Under the pieces are notes generated by a model. It was given only the letters and a program-made list of their open reading frames with translations, had not been told where the DNA came from and made no database searches. This document shows positions 32,949 to 40,574 of a stretch of 64,000 nucleotides of DNA, piece by piece. The position numbers and the translations under genes were made by a program. Source of the stretch: Rathayibacter sp. VKM Ac-2759 (GTDB lineage: Bacteria; Actinomycetota; Actinomycetes; Actinomycetales; Microbacteriaceae); contig NZ_CP047176.1 of assembly GCF_009834225.1 (NCBI RefSeq), forward strand, positions 496,001-560,000, given 5' to 3'. The stretch's first letter is position 1; every line of letters begins with the position of its first letter.

Positions 32949-34220
32949 ATGGCCATGATCGAGCCCGGGCACCTCCCCGGGCACCGCAGACCCCCGGGGT
33001 GGGTCGGCGACGTGATCGCGGCGATCGTCATCGCGGCGCTGGCCCTCGCTCCGTTCCCGGGGCGCGAGTACCGCGCCACGAGCGGCCTCGCCCTCGGGCT
33101 GACGCTCACGCCGATCCTGCTCCTCCCGCTGCGGCGCCGCCTGCCGGTCGCCGTGCTCGTCGGCACGGTCGCGCTCTACGGAGCGGCGGCCCTCACCGGC
33201 ACGCTCTCGCCGGGCATCGTGATCGCGGCGGCCGTGGCCATGTTCGCCGTGGCGAACCGGCGCCCGCGGCGGCTGAGCGTGATCGTGATGATCGCGACGG
33301 CCGCCTCGATCCTGCTCCTCAGCCTCCTCGCGGCGACCGTCGGCGCCCTCGATGCGCGGGTGATCCAGTTCGCCGTGATCATCGCCTTCGCGGGCGCCGC
33401 GGGCGACGCCACCCGCTCGCGGCGGGAGTACATCGTGGCCGTCACCGAGCGCGCCGAGCGGGCGGAGCAGACCCGCGAGTCGGAGGCGCGGCGCCGGGTG
33501 ACGGAGGAGCGGCTGCGCATCGCCCGCGACCTGCACGACGCGGTCGCGCACCAGATCTCGGTGATCAGCCTGAACGCCGGAGTCGCCTCCTCGGCACTCG
33601 AGACCCGGCCCGACCGGGCCCGCGAGGCTCTCGGCACGATCCGCACCGCTGCGCGCTCGGTGCTCGGCGAGATCGGCGACCTGCTGGAGGTGCTGCGCAG
33701 CGACGAGCGCCTCGCCGAGTCGGCCGGCCCGCAGCCCGGCCTCGAGCGCCTCGACGAGCTGGTCGGCCGCTTCGAGGCCGACGGCCTGCAGATCACGCTG
33801 CGCACCGAGGGCGACCCCGCCGCGGTGACCGGCGCGGTCGATCTCGTCGCCTACCGCGTGGTGCAGGAGGCGCTCACCAACGCCCACAAGCACGGCGCCG
33901 ACCACCGCGCCCACGTCCTCCTCGACATCGGCGGCGACCGGGTCGGGATCGTCGTGACCAACCCGGTCCCGGCGGAGGCGGCGCCCGCGCCCCGGGGAGC
34001 CGGGCACGGGCTGCTCGGCCTGCGCGAGCGGGTCGCCTCCGTCCGCGGCTCGGTCACGACCGGCCCGGCGCCCGGCGGCTACCGCGTCGCGGCGACGCTG
34101 CCACTGCCGCAGCAGCAGCAGCCACCGCCGCAGCACGTGCCGGACGCCTCCCACGCGACCGCCTCCCGTGCGACTCCCTCCCACGCGACTCCCTCCCTCG
34201 GATCGGACGGCGACTCATGA
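32949..34220 (+). CDS. Histidine kinase of NarL-type two-component system 1
   Basis: A 423-residue sensor kinase: N-terminal four to five TM segments (about 18-150), a HisKA_3 dimerisation domain with phospho-His H196 (RIARDLHDAVAHQISVISLNAG) and an ATPase domain (AYRVVQEALTNAHKHG N-box; GHGLLGLRERVASVRG G-box). There is no large extracytoplasmic domain, as in BceS-like intramembrane sensors. The C-terminal tail (about 388-423) is rich in Q, P, A, S and T and encoded by a DNA tandem repeat. Four-base overlap with the response regulator. Partner of the divergent MacB-type exporter. Confidence 0.92.
   Translation: MAMIEPGHLPGHRRPPGWVGDVIAAIVIAALALAPFPGREYRATSGLALGLTLTPILLLPLRRRLPVAVLVGTVALYGAAALTGTLSPGIVIAAAVAMFAVANRRPRRLSVIVMIATAASILLLSLLAATVGALDARVIQFAVIIAFAGAAGDATRSRREYIVAVTERAERAEQTRESEARRRVTEERLRIARDLHDAVAHQISVISLNAGVASSALETRPDRAREALGTIRTAARSVLGEIGDLLEVLRSDERLAESAGPQPGLERLDELVGRFEADGLQITLRTEGDPAAVTGAVDLVAYRVVQEALTNAHKHGADHRAHVLLDIGGDRVGIVVTNPVPAEAAPAPRGAGHGLLGLRERVASVRGSVTTGPAPGGYRVAATLPLPQQQQPPPQHVPDASHATASRATPSHATPSLGSDGDS
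34146..34215 (+). repeat. 15-base tandem repeat encoding the kinase tail
   Basis: Units of CCTCCCACGCGAC-type (15 bases): GCCTCCCACGCGACC, GCCTCCCGTGCGACT, CCCTCCCACGCGACT, then a partial unit. In-frame, so the number of copies can vary without changing the frame. A CAG-rich stretch precedes it. Confidence 0.75.
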
Positions 34221-34882
34221 CCACCGTGCTCGTCGTCGACGACCAGGCGCTCATCCGCCAGGCCGTGTCGGACATCCTCGGAGCCACCTCCGACATCGAG
34301 GTGGTCGGCGAGGCGCGGAACGGGCGCGACGCCGTGCAGCTGGCGCGAAGCCTCCGCCCCGATGTCGTGCTGATGGACATCCGGATGCCCGAGCTCGACG
34401 GGATCGGCGCCACCGCCGAGATCTGCGCCGACCCGGCCCTCGCCGGCACGCGGGTCCTGATCCTCACCACCTTCGAGGAGGACGAGTACCTCGTCGCCGC
34501 CCTGCGCTCCGGAGCCAGCGGCTTCCTCGGCAAGGGCGCCGAGCCGGAGGAGATCGCCGCGGCCGTCCGCGCCGTCCACGCGGGCGACAGCCTGCTCTCT
34601 CCGGCCGCCACCCGCAGCCTCATCACCCGGTACGTCCTCGCGCCGTCGACGACGCTGATCGTGCCGCCCGAGTTCGAGCACCTCACCGAGCGCGAGCGCG
34701 AGGTGCTGCTCCTGGTGGCGCGCGGGCGCTCGAACCAGGAGATCGCGCAGGAGCTGTTCATCTCGCCGCACACCGCGAAGACCCACGTGAACCGCACGAT
34801 GACCAAGCTCGGCGCCCACGACCGCGCGCAGCTGGTGATCCTGGCGTACGAGAGCGGGCTGCTGGCGCCGGGCGCCCCCTGA
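34217..34882 (+). CDS. NarL/LuxR-type response regulator 1
   Basis: A 221-residue response regulator: acidic pair D8-D9, phosphoacceptor D54 (VLMDIRMPELDG), K106, and a C-terminal LuxR HTH (LTEREREVLLLVARGRSNQEIAQELFISPHTAKTHVNRTMTKLGAHDRAQLVILAYESGL). Four-base ATGA overlap with the kinase. It probably activates the divergent exporter genes, perhaps through the palindrome at 32876-32891. Confidence 0.95.
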   Translation: MTTVLVVDDQALIRQAVSDILGATSDIEVVGEARNGRDAVQLARSLRPDVVLMDIRMPELDGIGATAEICADPALAGTRVLILTTFEEDEYLVAALRSGASGFLGKGAEPEEIAAAVRAVHAGDSLLSPAATRSLITRYVLAPSTTLIVPPEFEHLTEREREVLLLVARGRSNQEIAQELFISPHTAKTHVNRTMTKLGAHDRAQLVILAYESGLLAPGAP

Positions 34883-34902
34883 GGCGCAGCCGGTGGAAGG
34901 CC

Positions 34903-35247
34903 CTACAGGCCGATGTCCACCGGCGCGCCCTCGCCCGTCTCGCCGGCCGAGTCGTTCATCGTCGCGTAGACCCCCGTCGGCACGCTGGGCAGCAGCGCGA
35001 CCGAGCGCGCGACCGCCGCGAGCTCCGCCTCCGTGCCGCCCGTGACGAAGAAGAGGTACTCGGGCTCGCCGTCGGCGTTCGCCCACTCCTCGCCGCTGTC
35101 GTACTCCTCGACCGGCCCCTCGAGCTCGGCGAGCAGCGTCTCGATCTCGTCGATCCACGGGAACAGGTACTCGTCGTCGTCGGCCTGCTCCGGCGCTCCG
35201 GGCTCGCGGGTCAGGGGCACGTGGATCTCGAGGAACGTCTCGCTCAT
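34903..35247 (-). CDS. Hypothetical acidic small protein
   Basis: A 114-residue, strongly acidic protein (MSETFLEIHVPLTREP... and a poly-D/E stretch QADDDEYL) with no signal peptide, TM segment or cysteine. It has a beta-alpha pattern: FLEIHVPL, FPWIDEIETLLAELEGP, EPEYLFFVTGGTEAELAAVARSVALL. I do not recognise a family. It is convergent with response regulator 1 and divergent from the cupin gene. Possibly a small stress or regulatory protein. Confidence 0.7.
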   Translation of the reverse strand: MSETFLEIHVPLTREPGAPEQADDDEYLFPWIDEIETLLAELEGPVEEYDSGEEWANADGEPEYLFFVTGGTEAELAAVARSVALLPSVPTGVYATMNDSAGETGEGAPVDIGL

Positions 35248-35346
35248 CCTGCGACCGTACCGCGCCCGAGAGGTGTCCCAGCAGGGCCTCCCGCGCCGCC
35301 GCGCCGCGATCGAGCATGGAGGCACCATCCGCCCCGAGAGGACACC

Positions 35347-35748
35347 GTGAACATCGAGCCCGCCGCCCCCACCACCAAGAACCCGCCCGAGCAGTTCGCC
35401 GGCGACGTCTGGGTCGAGCCGATCGCCGTGCCGCACGGCCCCGAGCAGCGCGCCACCGACGCCAGGGTCCGCTTCGCGCCCGGCGCCCGCACGGCCTGGC
35501 ACTCGCACGCGCGCGGCCAGTACCTGCACGTGACCGCCGGAGTCGCGCGTTTCGGCGGACGCGACGGCACCGTCGTCGAGGTCCGCGCGGGCCAGACCCT
35601 CTACACCCCGCCCGGGGAGGAGCACTGGCACGCCTCCGCCCCCGGTGTCTTCATGGAGCACCTCGCGATCCTCGAGAGCGCCGAGGATCCCGCGCTCACC
35701 ACCACCTGGCGCGAGCACATCACCGACGCCGAGTACGAGGGCCGCTGA
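35347..35748 (+). CDS. Cupin-domain protein
   Basis: A 133-residue cupin: conserved metal motif 1 in PGARTAWHSHARGQYLHVTAG (His-x-His, downstream Glu replaced by other residues in part) and motif 2 in PPGEEHWHASAPG (His). Resembles cupins linked to carboxymuconolactone decarboxylase-like proteins, often of unknown function. GTG at 35347 preceded by GAGAGGA. Confidence 0.85.
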   Translation: MNIEPAAPTTKNPPEQFAGDVWVEPIAVPHGPEQRATDARVRFAPGARTAWHSHARGQYLHVTAGVARFGGRDGTVVEVRAGQTLYTPPGEEHWHASAPGVFMEHLAILESAEDPALTTTWREHITDAEYEGR

Positions 35749-35758
35749 CATCCCCCCC

Positions 35759-35819
35759 GGGAACCGGTTCTCGCCGGGACACCGCGTCGGACGCGGGATC
35801 CGGCCGAGAACTGGTTCCC
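35759..35819. terminator. Long hairpin after the cupin gene
   Basis: GGGAACCGGTTCTCG (35759-35773) and CGAGAACTGGTTCCC (35805-35819): 15-base stem with one G-T wobble and an inner hairpin (CCGCGT-CGG-ACGCGG). Ten bases past the cupin stop. Confidence 0.7.
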
Positions 35820-35856
35820 TCGGGAGTGTGACAGCCCCGACCCCCAGGAGGACCCC

Positions 35857-36315
35857 GTGACCGACGCCGACGCCATCCCCGAGCTCGAGCAGCAGGAGCG
35901 CGAGCTCGTGCTCGACGCCTTCGACCACGGCACCGCCTGGGAGCTCGGCTCCCGCATCACCGGGCTCGCCCGCGGAGCCGCCGTCGCCGTCGACATCCGC
36001 CGCCCCGGCCTGATCCTCTTCCGCGCCGCGCTGCCCGGCAGCACCCCCGATCAGGAGTCGTGGCTCGCCCGCAAGTCGGCCGTCGTGCTGCGCCTGGAGT
36101 CGAGCAGCGCCCTCGCCGCGGCCCGCTTCGCCGCCGCCGGGGGCGACCCCTCGACCGGCGGCTGGCTCGGCCCCGACTACGCCCTCACCGGCGGCTCGTT
36201 CCCGATCCGGGTGCGCGGCGTCGGAGTCGTGGCCGCCGCCACCGTCTCGGGCCTCGCGTCGATGGACGACCACGACCTCGTGGTCCGCGGCCTGCGCGAG
36301 CAGCTCGGACGCTGA
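35857..36315 (+). CDS. UPF0303/GlcG-HbpS-like protein
   Basis: A 152-residue UPF0303-like protein (often annotated heme-degrading domain protein; GlcG/HbpS superfamily). The core ALELGSRITGLARGAAVAVDIRRPG... ...FPIRVRGVGVVAAATVSGLASMDDHDLVVRGLREQL is conserved. Function is uncertain; HbpS proteins bind heme in redox sensing. GTG start after AGGAGG. Followed by a 226-base interval before the second two-component system. Confidence 0.8.
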   Translation: MTDADAIPELEQQERELVLDAFDHGTAWELGSRITGLARGAAVAVDIRRPGLILFRAALPGSTPDQESWLARKSAVVLRLESSSALAAARFAAAGGDPSTGGWLGPDYALTGGSFPIRVRGVGVVAAATVSGLASMDDHDLVVRGLREQLGR

Positions 36316-36473
36316 GCCGAGGTCGCCCCGTCTCGCAGGTCGCGCGGGTCGCCCGGAGGGAGGACGATCTCACCGGAGTCCCGATCGAGCAGCGCGTGCG
36401 CGGACGGATCCCGGGTGACGGGCACGCCCCCGGCCGCGGCTCGCGGAGTCCTCGCCTGAAGGGACGCCTCGTC

Positions 36474-36489
36474 TCGTCCGTTCGGACGA
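36474..36489. promoter_or_regulatory. Palindrome upstream of two-component system 2
   Basis: TCGTCCG-TT-CGGACGA: 7-base perfect inverted repeat with a 2-base centre, 52 bases before the kinase ATG, upstream of the expected -35. Candidate binding site for the regulator itself. Confidence 0.55.
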
Positions 36490-36529
36490 AATGTCCTCGA
36501 GAACGCGCCGGCCGGAGTGATCGGGCCGT

Positions 36530-36535
36530 TAGCGT
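36530..36535 (+). promoter_or_regulatory. Candidate -10 for leaderless kinase 2
   Basis: TAGCGT (36530-36535), six bases before the ATG at 36542. No purine-rich ribosome site precedes the ATG, so the transcript would start at the A of the ATG. Confidence 0.45.
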
Positions 36536-36541
36536 CGGGGC

Positions 36542-37696
36542 ATGCCCGGACTGTCGCGCCGCCTCCCGCCGCAGCTCATCGACGTCGTGCTCGCGCTCGC
36601 CTTCGCCGGGTTCTGGCTGTCGGCGGAGGCGGGTCGCCTCGCCTACGAGGGCGGTCCGGTCCGAGCCGCGCTGATCGTCCTGATCGCCGTGGTCGTCGGA
36701 ACGAGCGGCGCGGCGCCCGCGCTCGGCCTCCTGACGGCCGCGGCGGTCACCGCTCTCGCTCTCCTGGGCGCCGACGCCGGGCTCAGCGGGGCGTGGCCGC
36801 TCGTCGCCGGGCTCGTCTACGCCGCCGCCCGGTCCGCGACTCGCCCGCAGGTGCGAGTCCGCGCGGTGCTGGCCGTCGCCCTCCCCGCCGCGGCAGCGGC
36901 TCTCGCCTTCCGGGCGGAGGGACCGGCTCCCGCCGCGGCCCTCGCCGGCCTCGTCGCCCTCGGGCTCGCCGGCGGACTCCTCGTCCGGCTCCTGCGCGAG
37001 CGCGCACGACTCCTCGCCGAGCAGCGCGCGCTCGAGCGGAACCTCGAGGACGCCGGTCGCGAGCTGTCGCTCATCGCCGAGCGCACGCGCATCGCGCGCG
37101 ACGTGCACGACATCATGGCGCAGTCCCTCTCCATCGTCCTCGCGCAGGCGGACGGAGCCGTGAGGCTCGTCAGGACCCGGCCGGATCGCGCGGAGTCATC
37201 GTTCGCGGTGATCTCCGACGTCGCCCGCACGTCGCTCGTCGAGGTGCGGATGCTCATCGAGTCGATCGGTCCCAGCGCGGTCACCCTCGACCAGCCGACC
37301 CTCGAGAACCTCCCGCAGCTGCTGAAGCGGTTCGACGCCGCCGGTCTCGTCGTGGGCTTCTGCGAGAGCGGCGAGCCCCTCACCCTCTCCGACGGCCAGC
37401 AGCTCGCCGTCTACCGCATCGTGCAGGAGGCGCTCACCAACGCTCTCCGCCACAGCGGCGACCACCCCAACGCGTTCCTCCGCCTCCTCTGGGACGGCAC
37501 CGCGCTGCTGCTCGAGATCACCTCCCGCGGACACCCCGGCCGCGAGCCCTCGATCGGTTCCGGGATGGGGATCGTCGGCATGAAGGAGCGCGCCGAGCTC
37601 GCCGGCGGCTGGCTCACGGCCGAGGACGCCGACGGCGGAGAGACCTTCATCGTCACCGCCTCCATCCCCGCGCCGCCTCGCGGGGCCGGCGCGTGA
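36542..37696 (+). CDS. Histidine kinase of NarL-type two-component system 2
   Basis: A 384-residue kinase: several hydrophobic segments within residues 12-150, then a coiled linker (LLRERARLLAEQRALERNLEDAGRELSLIAERT), H189 in RIARDVHDIMAQSLSIVLAQ, N-box YRIVQEALTNALRHSG, and glycine-rich GSGMGIVGMKERAELAGG. NarL-type sensors with few extracytoplasmic residues. ATG at 36542 without a ribosome site. Overlaps the regulator by four bases (GTGA). Confidence 0.93.
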   Translation: MPGLSRRLPPQLIDVVLALAFAGFWLSAEAGRLAYEGGPVRAALIVLIAVVVGTSGAAPALGLLTAAAVTALALLGADAGLSGAWPLVAGLVYAAARSATRPQVRVRAVLAVALPAAAAALAFRAEGPAPAAALAGLVALGLAGGLLVRLLRERARLLAEQRALERNLEDAGRELSLIAERTRIARDVHDIMAQSLSIVLAQADGAVRLVRTRPDRAESSFAVISDVARTSLVEVRMLIESIGPSAVTLDQPTLENLPQLLKRFDAAGLVVGFCESGEPLTLSDGQQLAVYRIVQEALTNALRHSGDHPNAFLRLLWDGTALLLEITSRGHPGREPSIGSGMGIVGMKERAELAGGWLTAEDADGGETFIVTASIPAPPRGAGA

Positions 37697-38334
37697 TCCG
37701 GGTCGCGGTCGCCGACGACCACCTGCTCTTCTGCTCGGGGCTGCAGATGCTCATCGACGCCGAGCCCGATCTCGACTTCGCGGGAGCCGCCGTCGACGGA
37801 GCGGCGGCCGTCGCGCTCGCGGTCCGCGAGAACCCCGACGTCTTCCTCCTCGACATCCGGATGCCCGTCCTCGACGGGATCTCCGCCGCGCGGCAGATCA
37901 CGCAGCACCCCGGCACCGGCACTCGCGTGATCGTCCTCACCACCCATCAGCACGACAGCGCGATCGCCGAGTCCCTCGCCGCGGGAGCCGTCGGCTTCCT
38001 GATGAAGGACGCCTCCACCGATCTGCTCCTCGGCACCGTCCGGGCCGTCGCCGCAGGCCGCACCGTCGTCGCCGGCGCCGGCGATCGAGCCCCGCTCCAC
38101 GACTACGTGTCGAACGCCCCCGCCGCCGCTCCGGACGTGCTCGCTGCTCTCTCCCCGAAGGAGCGCGAGATCTTCGCCTCCGCCGCGCAGGGCCGCAGCA
38201 TCGCCGAGATGGCCGCCGAGGCCCACCTCAGCGAGTCCACCGTCAAGAGCCACGTCTCGAGCATCCTCAGCAAGCTCGGTCTCGCCTCGCGCCTCCAGCT
38301 CGTCGCGTTCGCCCACCGGCACGGGCTCGCCTGA
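37693..38334 (+). CDS. NarL/LuxR-type response regulator 2
   Basis: A 213-residue response regulator with D8-D9, phosphoacceptor D54 (VFLLDIRMPVLDG), K105 (GFLMKDAS) and a LuxR HTH (LSPKEREIFASAAQGRSIAEMAAEAHLSESTVKSHVSSILSKLGLASRLQLVAFAH). GTG start overlapping the kinase stop. Targets are not visible; nothing divergent suggests one. Confidence 0.94.
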   Translation: MIRVAVADDHLLFCSGLQMLIDAEPDLDFAGAAVDGAAAVALAVRENPDVFLLDIRMPVLDGISAARQITQHPGTGTRVIVLTTHQHDSAIAESLAAGAVGFLMKDASTDLLLGTVRAVAAGRTVVAGAGDRAPLHDYVSNAPAAAPDVLAALSPKEREIFASAAQGRSIAEMAAEAHLSESTVKSHVSSILSKLGLASRLQLVAFAHRHGLA

Positions 38335-38347
38335 GGAGCGGCGCGAG

Positions 38348-39229
38348 CTACCCCTGCACGAACGAGGCCGCCCGCGCCCGCGTCCGCAGCCGGTACACGC
38401 TGGTGGTCGCGGTGATGAACAGGTCGGTCCCGTCCGGTCCGCCGAAGCAGACGTTCGACACGACCTCCGGCACGGGCGCGAAGAAGACCTCTGCGCCGGC
38501 CGACGTGAACACGTGCACGCCGTCCCCGGCGGACGACCAGACGCGCCCGTCCTCGTCGACGGCGATGCCGTCCGGCGCACCCCGGTCGATCTCCGCGAAG
38601 AGCCGGCCGTCGCGGGCGGCGGTGCCGCGGCCGACGACTCCGTAGGCGCGGATCCAGTGGCCGGGGCCGTCGCCGTTGACGCGTGCGGTGTTGGTCACGT
38701 AGACCGTCCCGCCGTCCGGCGAGAACGCGATGCCGTTCGGCTGCACCATGTCGGTGATCATCGGCGAGATCCCGTCCTCGGCCGACCAGCGGAAGACCCA
38801 GCGGGCTCCGTACTCGAGCTCGCCCGGGTGGCCCTCGCGCGGCTGGCTGATGCCGTAGTCGGGGTCGGTGAACCAGTAGGAGCCGTCGGGCGCCAGTGCG
38901 ACGTCGTTCGGCGAGTTCAGCCGTCCGCCGTCCCAGCCCGCCACGAGCTCCTCGAGGGTGCCGTCCGGCCGCTCGCGCTCGAGGCGGCGGCGCCCGTGCG
39001 AGCACTGCACGACGCTCCCGTCGGCGTCCAGGAGGCGGCCGTTGGTGAACTCCACGCCCTCGCGGTGCACCGACGTCTCCCCGGTGGCGCCGTCCCACTG
39101 CAGGATCCGGTCGTTCGGGATGTCGCTCCAGCGCAGACGCCCCTCGGCGGGGATCCAGAGCGGACCCTCGCTCCAGACGGCTCCCGTGGCCAGCCTCTCG
39201 AGCGCTCCGTCACCGTGAAGCAGTGCCAT
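38348..39229 (-). CDS. SMP-30/gluconolactonase family lactonase
   Basis: A 293-residue beta-propeller lactonase. Metal ligands in EGPLWIPAEGRLRWSDI (Glu), NSPNDVALAPDGSYWFTD (Asn), VQPNGIAFSPDG (Asn) and PDGIAVDEDGRVW (Asp) are present. Would hydrolyse a sugar or aldonic lactone to the acid, in oxidative sugar catabolism. Starts at 39229. Same direction as the ROK regulator next to it but with 74 bases between. Confidence 0.88.
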   Translation of the reverse strand: MALLHGDGALERLATGAVWSEGPLWIPAEGRLRWSDIPNDRILQWDGATGETSVHREGVEFTNGRLLDADGSVVQCSHGRRRLERERPDGTLEELVAGWDGGRLNSPNDVALAPDGSYWFTDPDYGISQPREGHPGELEYGARWVFRWSAEDGISPMITDMVQPNGIAFSPDGGTVYVTNTARVNGDGPGHWIRAYGVVGRGTAARDGRLFAEIDRGAPDGIAVDEDGRVWSSAGDGVHVFTSAGAEVFFAPVPEVVSNVCFGGPDGTDLFITATTSVYRLRTRARAASFVQG

Positions 39230-39303
39230 CGGCTCCGCCCTTCCTCTCGTCGTCGAGTCCGCGGAGCAGCGCCCGCTGCGTCCAGTCTGCCGTGGTCCGG
39301 CTC

Positions 39304-40455
39304 CTACGCGGTGGAGCCCGCGATGCGCGGGAGCAGCCGCTGGATCGCCGTCGCGGCGGCCCCGCGGGCCCACTCGATCAGCCCGCCGTCGTCGACCAGC
39401 AGCATCGGAGCCCGGGCGTCCGGGTCGCGCGTCGCCGCGATCGCCGCGTCGACGAGGGAGGTCTGCTCCGAGTACAGCGCCACGCCCTCGCCCGCGAGGA
39501 TCACCGTGTCGACCATCGCCAGGTTCGCGATCGCCGAGATCATCGTCCCGAGCGCCCGCGCCGAGTCGCCGAGGATCCGCGCGGCCGCCGCGTCGCCGCT
39601 CGCGGCCAGAGCCAGGCCCTCCACCAGCGTCAGGGAGCGGCCGGAGGCGACGAAGAGCTGGCGCTCGATCGATCCGAGCGTGAGCATCGCCGTCGAGCAG
39701 CCGCGGTGGCCCGTCTCGCACACCGGCCCGCCCGGGTCGAGCGGGAAGTGCCCGCCGAGCCCGAGTCCCGCGGCCGGAGGCGCGACCACGCGGTCGTGCA
39801 CGACCAGTCCGTAGCCCACTCCGGCCCCCATCGTCAGCACCGCGAAGTGCGAGAGCCCGCGTCCGCGCCCGAACCAGTGCTCGGCGGCGGTCAGCGCCAC
39901 CACGTCGTTCTCGAGCGCCACCGGCAGGCCGAGCGCCTCCGAGACGGGGCCCGCCAGGTCGACGTCGCGCCAGCCGAGGAAGGGCGCGCGGCTCACCCGC
40001 CCCGCCGCGTCGACGCTGCCGCCGATCGTGATGCCGAGTCCCGCGAATCCGGAGGCGCCGCCCAGCTCCTCGACGACCGCCACGATCGCGTCGATCACGT
40101 CGCGCGGCGCCGTGCCGCCGAGGTCGCGGACGATCTCGAGGTCGGACTGCGCGCGCAGGTCGGTGCGGACCGCGAGCACCTGCGTGCCGGTGACCTTGAC
40201 GCCCGCGAAGCGCAGCGCCTCCGGTCGGATGTCGAGCGGGCGCGCCGGGCGGCCGATGCCGGTGCTCTGCTCGGCGCCCTCGACGAAGAGCCCGCCCTCG
40301 ATGAATGGCCGCGCCAGGCGGGTGAGGCTGGCGGGGGAGAGGCCGAGGCGGCGGCCGAGGGCGCCGCGCGAGATGGGGCCGTGGATGAGGACCTCGCGGG
40401 CGAGCAGCTCCGCCGAGGTGCCGGTGCCGTCCTCGGCCGCGATGGTGTCCGTCAT
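39304..40455 (-). CDS. ROK-family transcriptional regulator
   Basis: A 383-residue ROK regulator: N-terminal MarR-like HTH (LAREVLIHGPISRGALGRRLGLSPASLTRLARPFIEGG), then the ROK fold (GLGITIGGSVDAAGRV, LENDVVALTAAEHWFG, MGAGVGYGLVV) with the zinc motif reading CETGHRGCSTA (Cys-x4-CxxxC-like). Divergent from the alpha-galactosidase operon, which it probably controls, sensing galactose or a galactoside. Both promoters have similar candidate operator sequences. Confidence 0.92.
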   Translation of the reverse strand: MTDTIAAEDGTGTSAELLAREVLIHGPISRGALGRRLGLSPASLTRLARPFIEGGLFVEGAEQSTGIGRPARPLDIRPEALRFAGVKVTGTQVLAVRTDLRAQSDLEIVRDLGGTAPRDVIDAIVAVVEELGGASGFAGLGITIGGSVDAAGRVSRAPFLGWRDVDLAGPVSEALGLPVALENDVVALTAAEHWFGRGRGLSHFAVLTMGAGVGYGLVVHDRVVAPPAAGLGLGGHFPLDPGGPVCETGHRGCSTAMLTLGSIERQLFVASGRSLTLVEGLALAASGDAAAARILGDSARALGTMISAIANLAMVDTVILAGEGVALYSEQTSLVDAAIAATRDPDARAPMLLVDDGGLIEWARGAAATAIQRLLPRIAGSTA

Positions 40456-40465
40456 GTCCGGCGCC

Positions 40466-40488
40466 CTTCTTTCCCTATCGGTACGAAC
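40466..40488 (-). promoter_or_regulatory. Candidate ROK-binding site upstream of its own gene
   Basis: On the minus strand this 23-base segment begins GTTCGTACC and ends GGAAAGAAG. It shares GTT at the start and GAAAGAA at the end with the site at the alpha-galactosidase promoter. About 13 of 23 positions match; low confidence. Confidence 0.3.
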
Positions 40489-40538
40489 CTAGTCGCCGCC
40501 TGCTCTCCAGCACTCCCGATCGCGCACGGCGATCGCTC

Positions 40539-40568
40539 TTGACACCCGCGTTACTTCTGCCGTAGAAA
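40539..40568 (+). promoter_or_regulatory. Promoter of alpha-galactosidase, leaderless, with operator
   Basis: TTGACA (40539-40544), an 18-base spacer and TAGAAA (40563-40568). The expected start, seven bases on, is the A of the ATG at 40575, and there is no ribosome site. An imperfect inverted repeat GTTACTTCT / AGAAAGAAC (40550-40572; 7 of 9 positions pair) overlaps the -10, so a repressor would block the polymerase. Confidence 0.6.
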
Positions 40569-40574
40569 GAACGC

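Noticed and set aside
30783..34184. A minus-strand frame of over 1100 codons
   Set aside because: Only the last 433 residues are the FtsX-type permease; the rest is antisense to the kinase and ATPase genes.
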